A stretch of 64,000 bases of DNA, from NCBI GenBank assembly GCA_039024895.1, contig JBCCPJ010000012.1, forward strand, positions 1-64,000, written 5' to 3'. This stretch comes from JAJDOD01 sp039024895. Its GTDB lineage: Bacteria > Pseudomonadota > Alphaproteobacteria > Rhodobacterales > Rhodobacteraceae. A model generated the notes under the pieces. It saw only the letters and a program-made list of their open reading frames with translations, made no database searches and had not been told where the DNA came from. Positions 62,646-64,000 of the stretch are shown here, piece by piece (positions within the stretch are counted from its first letter, which is position 1; the number at the start of each line of letters is the position of its first letter). The position numbers and the translations under genes were made by a program.

Positions 62646-62662
62646 GAATTTCTCAAGCGCTT
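62636..62662. terminator. Hairpin at the 3' end of the hypothetical gene
   Basis: AAGCGCCTGAGAA pairs with TTCTCAAGCGCTT (one mismatch), covering the stop codon of the plus-strand gene and lying just past the end of the small minus-strand gene. No long T-run. Confidence 0.45.
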
Positions 62663-62672
62663 GCCAGATTGA

Positions 62673-62756
62673 TTACACCACCTGCAGAAGCAGAACGGGC
62701 AGGCCGATCATACCGGCGATGATGAGGGCCATCGAGATGGCGAGACCTTTGAACAT
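62673..62756 (-). CDS. 27-residue hydrophobic peptide (candidate small membrane protein)
   Basis: ATG 62756 to TAA 62673 encodes MFKGLAISMALIIAGMIGLP followed by VLLLQVV, a single membrane-spanning helix with a basic N-terminus. GGAG lies about 10 bases ahead. Composition differs from random for this GC-rich strand, but such short frames also arise by chance. It is upstream of nothing obvious; a nearby hairpin at 62636-62662 could end its transcript. Unconfirmed. Confidence 0.35.
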   Translation of the reverse strand: MFKGLAISMALIIAGMIGLPVLLLQVV

Positions 62757-62903
62757 GGCTGAAACGCTCCATAAATATCTAACCTACAGTCTGAGTTAGA
62801 GCGCCGTTCCAAAGGTCCCATGCGGCAGCTTGACGCGTAACGGTGTTGGAAAAGCACGGAGCAGACAGGCGACGCAGCGCCTGCCTTTCTGGTGTGAGAG
62901 ACG

Positions 62904-63461
62904 TCAGTTGGTGGGGTCCGTCATGATAAAGACCCAGCGCATATCGCCGCCAGAGCCAGCGCGCCCAACGCCAAAATGCTCGAACTCCGCCTGATCGACA
63001 CAAAAGGAGCCGCCAAAGGCGTCGCAAGACGTGTCATTGGCCACCCGTGTTGCTTGTTCAGCCACAGTGCGTTCACCACGGTCGCGCAGCACTTCGATGT
63101 CTTCCCAGGCATAGCCGAGATTGGTGATCCGCGACCCGATATCGATGCCATCGATTGTGTCGCCGGGCGTCGTCGCACGGTCGTTCAGGAAATTGTCGTT
63201 CGCATGTTCCTGCGCGGCTTGGCCAACGACCGGGTCATAGGTCAAAGCCGGTAGCACCGTTCGTGTGGCCCGGACGCCTTGCATGGTCGCGCCGAACGAG
63301 CTGTTAAGCGACACGCTCGGCGCGCTTGGCGTCAGGTTCGTACCACTTGTTCCAGCACCGCCCGTGCCGCCGCCGCCGCCAGAACACGCGCTCAACGCAA
63401 GCACTGCGCCCAAAACACCAACCGGCTTGATATATTTTCTCAACGTCTTGATGAAGACCAT
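62904..63461 (-). CDS. CAP-domain (SCP-like) lipoprotein
   Basis: 185 residues. Lipoprotein signal with lipobox LSAC after a basic N-terminus, a Gly/Thr-rich linker, then a CAP/SCP domain: LTYDPVVGQAAQEHANDNFL supplies the conserved His-Asn region and NLGYAWEDIEVLRDRG the second motif, with EFEHFGVGRAGSGGDMRWVF near the end. Bacterial CAP proteins are surface or periplasmic proteins with varied roles, including calcium- or lipid-binding. A pair of cysteines (SCDAFGGSFC) may form a disulfide. Single gene, divergent from the TPR gene at the right edge. Confidence 0.85.
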   Translation of the reverse strand: MVFIKTLRKYIKPVGVLGAVLALSACSGGGGGTGGAGTSGTNLTPSAPSVSLNSSFGATMQGVRATRTVLPALTYDPVVGQAAQEHANDNFLNDRATTPGDTIDGIDIGSRITNLGYAWEDIEVLRDRGERTVAEQATRVANDTSCDAFGGSFCVDQAEFEHFGVGRAGSGGDMRWVFIMTDPTN

Positions 63462-63634
63462 CCTGACGATCCCTCAATCTCGCCCCAGCTTCGGATAAAA
63501 ACCGACTGTGGCAGAAATTAGTCAAATATCCGCGCAAACCTTCCAAATTTGTAACTTATTCACTGCTGAGCCGTTTTTGTGTCAAAGATGCGCCCAATAA
63601 ACGGGGTCTGCCTGATGAAAACGGTGGGTCGAGC

Positions 63635-64000
63635 ATGAAACGAACATTTGGTGTGGTCGTAGCGGTTCTGACGCTGTCGGCACCGCTAGGCACAAACGCG
63701 CAAACCGGCAGTACCGCCGAAAGGCAGGCGGCTGCGGAGGCGGCGTTAGTCAATGGGCAACCGGAGGCTGCGTTGCAGCTGACCGACGAGCTTTTGGCTG
63801 CGGAACCGACACGTTTTGATGCCCTCTTTGTGAAAGCCTTGGCGCTTATCGATCTGGACAACCCGGCGGAGGCTGCCGTCATCGCTGGCCGCGCCTACCG
63901 TGCGGCGGAAGGGCGCGTTGAGCGCTTGCAAGCGGCCAACCTCGCGGCCCGGGCACGGTTTGAGGCGGGGCATTTTGCACGCGCCGAATGGTGGCTGCGG
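63635..64000 (+). CDS. Exported tetratricopeptide-repeat protein, cut by window edge
   Basis: The frame from ATG 63635 stays open to the end of the window (122 codons). A signal peptide (MKRTFGVVVAVLTLSAPLG) is followed by TPR-like helical pairs (ALVNGQPEAALQLTDELLAA and RFDALFVKALALIDLDN). The rest, and so the function, lies outside the window. GGTGGG is five bases upstream of the start. Confidence 0.75.
   Translation, partial: MKRTFGVVVAVLTLSAPLGTNAQTGSTAERQAAAEAALVNGQPEAALQLTDELLAAEPTRFDALFVKALALIDLDNPAEAAVIAGRAYRAAEGRVERLQAANLAARARFEAGHFARAEWWLR

Noticed and set aside
1..64000. CRISPR array, insertion sequence or integrase
   Set aside because: No regularly spaced repeats, transposase or integrase motifs were found on either strand.

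Overview
The window is about 60% GC, densely coded chromosomal DNA from an alphaproteobacterium, most likely a Rhodobacterales/Roseobacter-group organism. The evidence is the company of genes: a CckA cell-cycle kinase, recA behind a GTTC-N7-GTTC-type SOS box, a citramalate synthase, a DUF2585/Fur pair, DUF1127, an NDUFAF6-like protein, and two copies of an intergenic repeat of a type I recall from this order. No phage, insertion sequence, CRISPR array or plasmid function is visible.

Layout. 1-8.7 kb: agmatinase (cut by the left edge), a membrane protein, guaB, a proline-rich anchored protein, an RsmB-type rRNA methyltransferase and cckA. 8.8-15.3 kb: a soluble globin-coupled chemotaxis receptor divergent from recA, then alaS-DUF1330-MOSC. 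15.3-21.1 kb (minus strand): a periplasmic PilJ-like protein, typA, an isocitrate-lyase-family enzyme coupled to an aminotransferase, and an unknown protein. 21.3-27.7 kb: cysS, a nested inverted-repeat element, the cimA-methyltransferase-NDUFAF6-like operon, a rhomboid protease and a TPR protein. 27.8-33.7 kb: tRNA-Leu(UAA), a divergent MepK-like endopeptidase and L,D-transpeptidase pair, and an lpxD-ACP-KAS envelope-lipid module.

34-42.5 kb is the accessory part: small secreted proteins, a Fur regulator, queF, a JAMM-like lipoprotein, and a minus-strand type I secretion locus. Its ABC transporter carries an in-frame amber codon and its large calcium-binding-type substrate ends abruptly without RTX repeats. 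The substrate gene and the membrane protein beside it are clearly more AT-rich than their surroundings, which suggests transfer followed by decay.

43-54.6 kb returns to housekeeping: a glyoxalase-like protein, BI-1, DUF1127, LysR and XRE regulators, hisN with 8-oxoguanine deaminase, LysE and guanine deaminase, mgtE, 5-formyl-THF cyclo-ligase and ymdB. 54.6-64 kb holds two transporters, a GGDEF-EAL protein with degenerate catalytic motifs, an M42 aminopeptidase, three unrecognised genes, a CAP-domain lipoprotein and a TPR protein cut by the right edge.

Most of the window is ordinary core genome. The best leads are the interrupted type I secretion locus with its possible toxin/partner pair, the nested inverted repeat after cysS with the odd cysS tail, the catalytically dead squalene-synthase-fold protein likely tied to complex I assembly, and several unassigned palindromic operator candidates.
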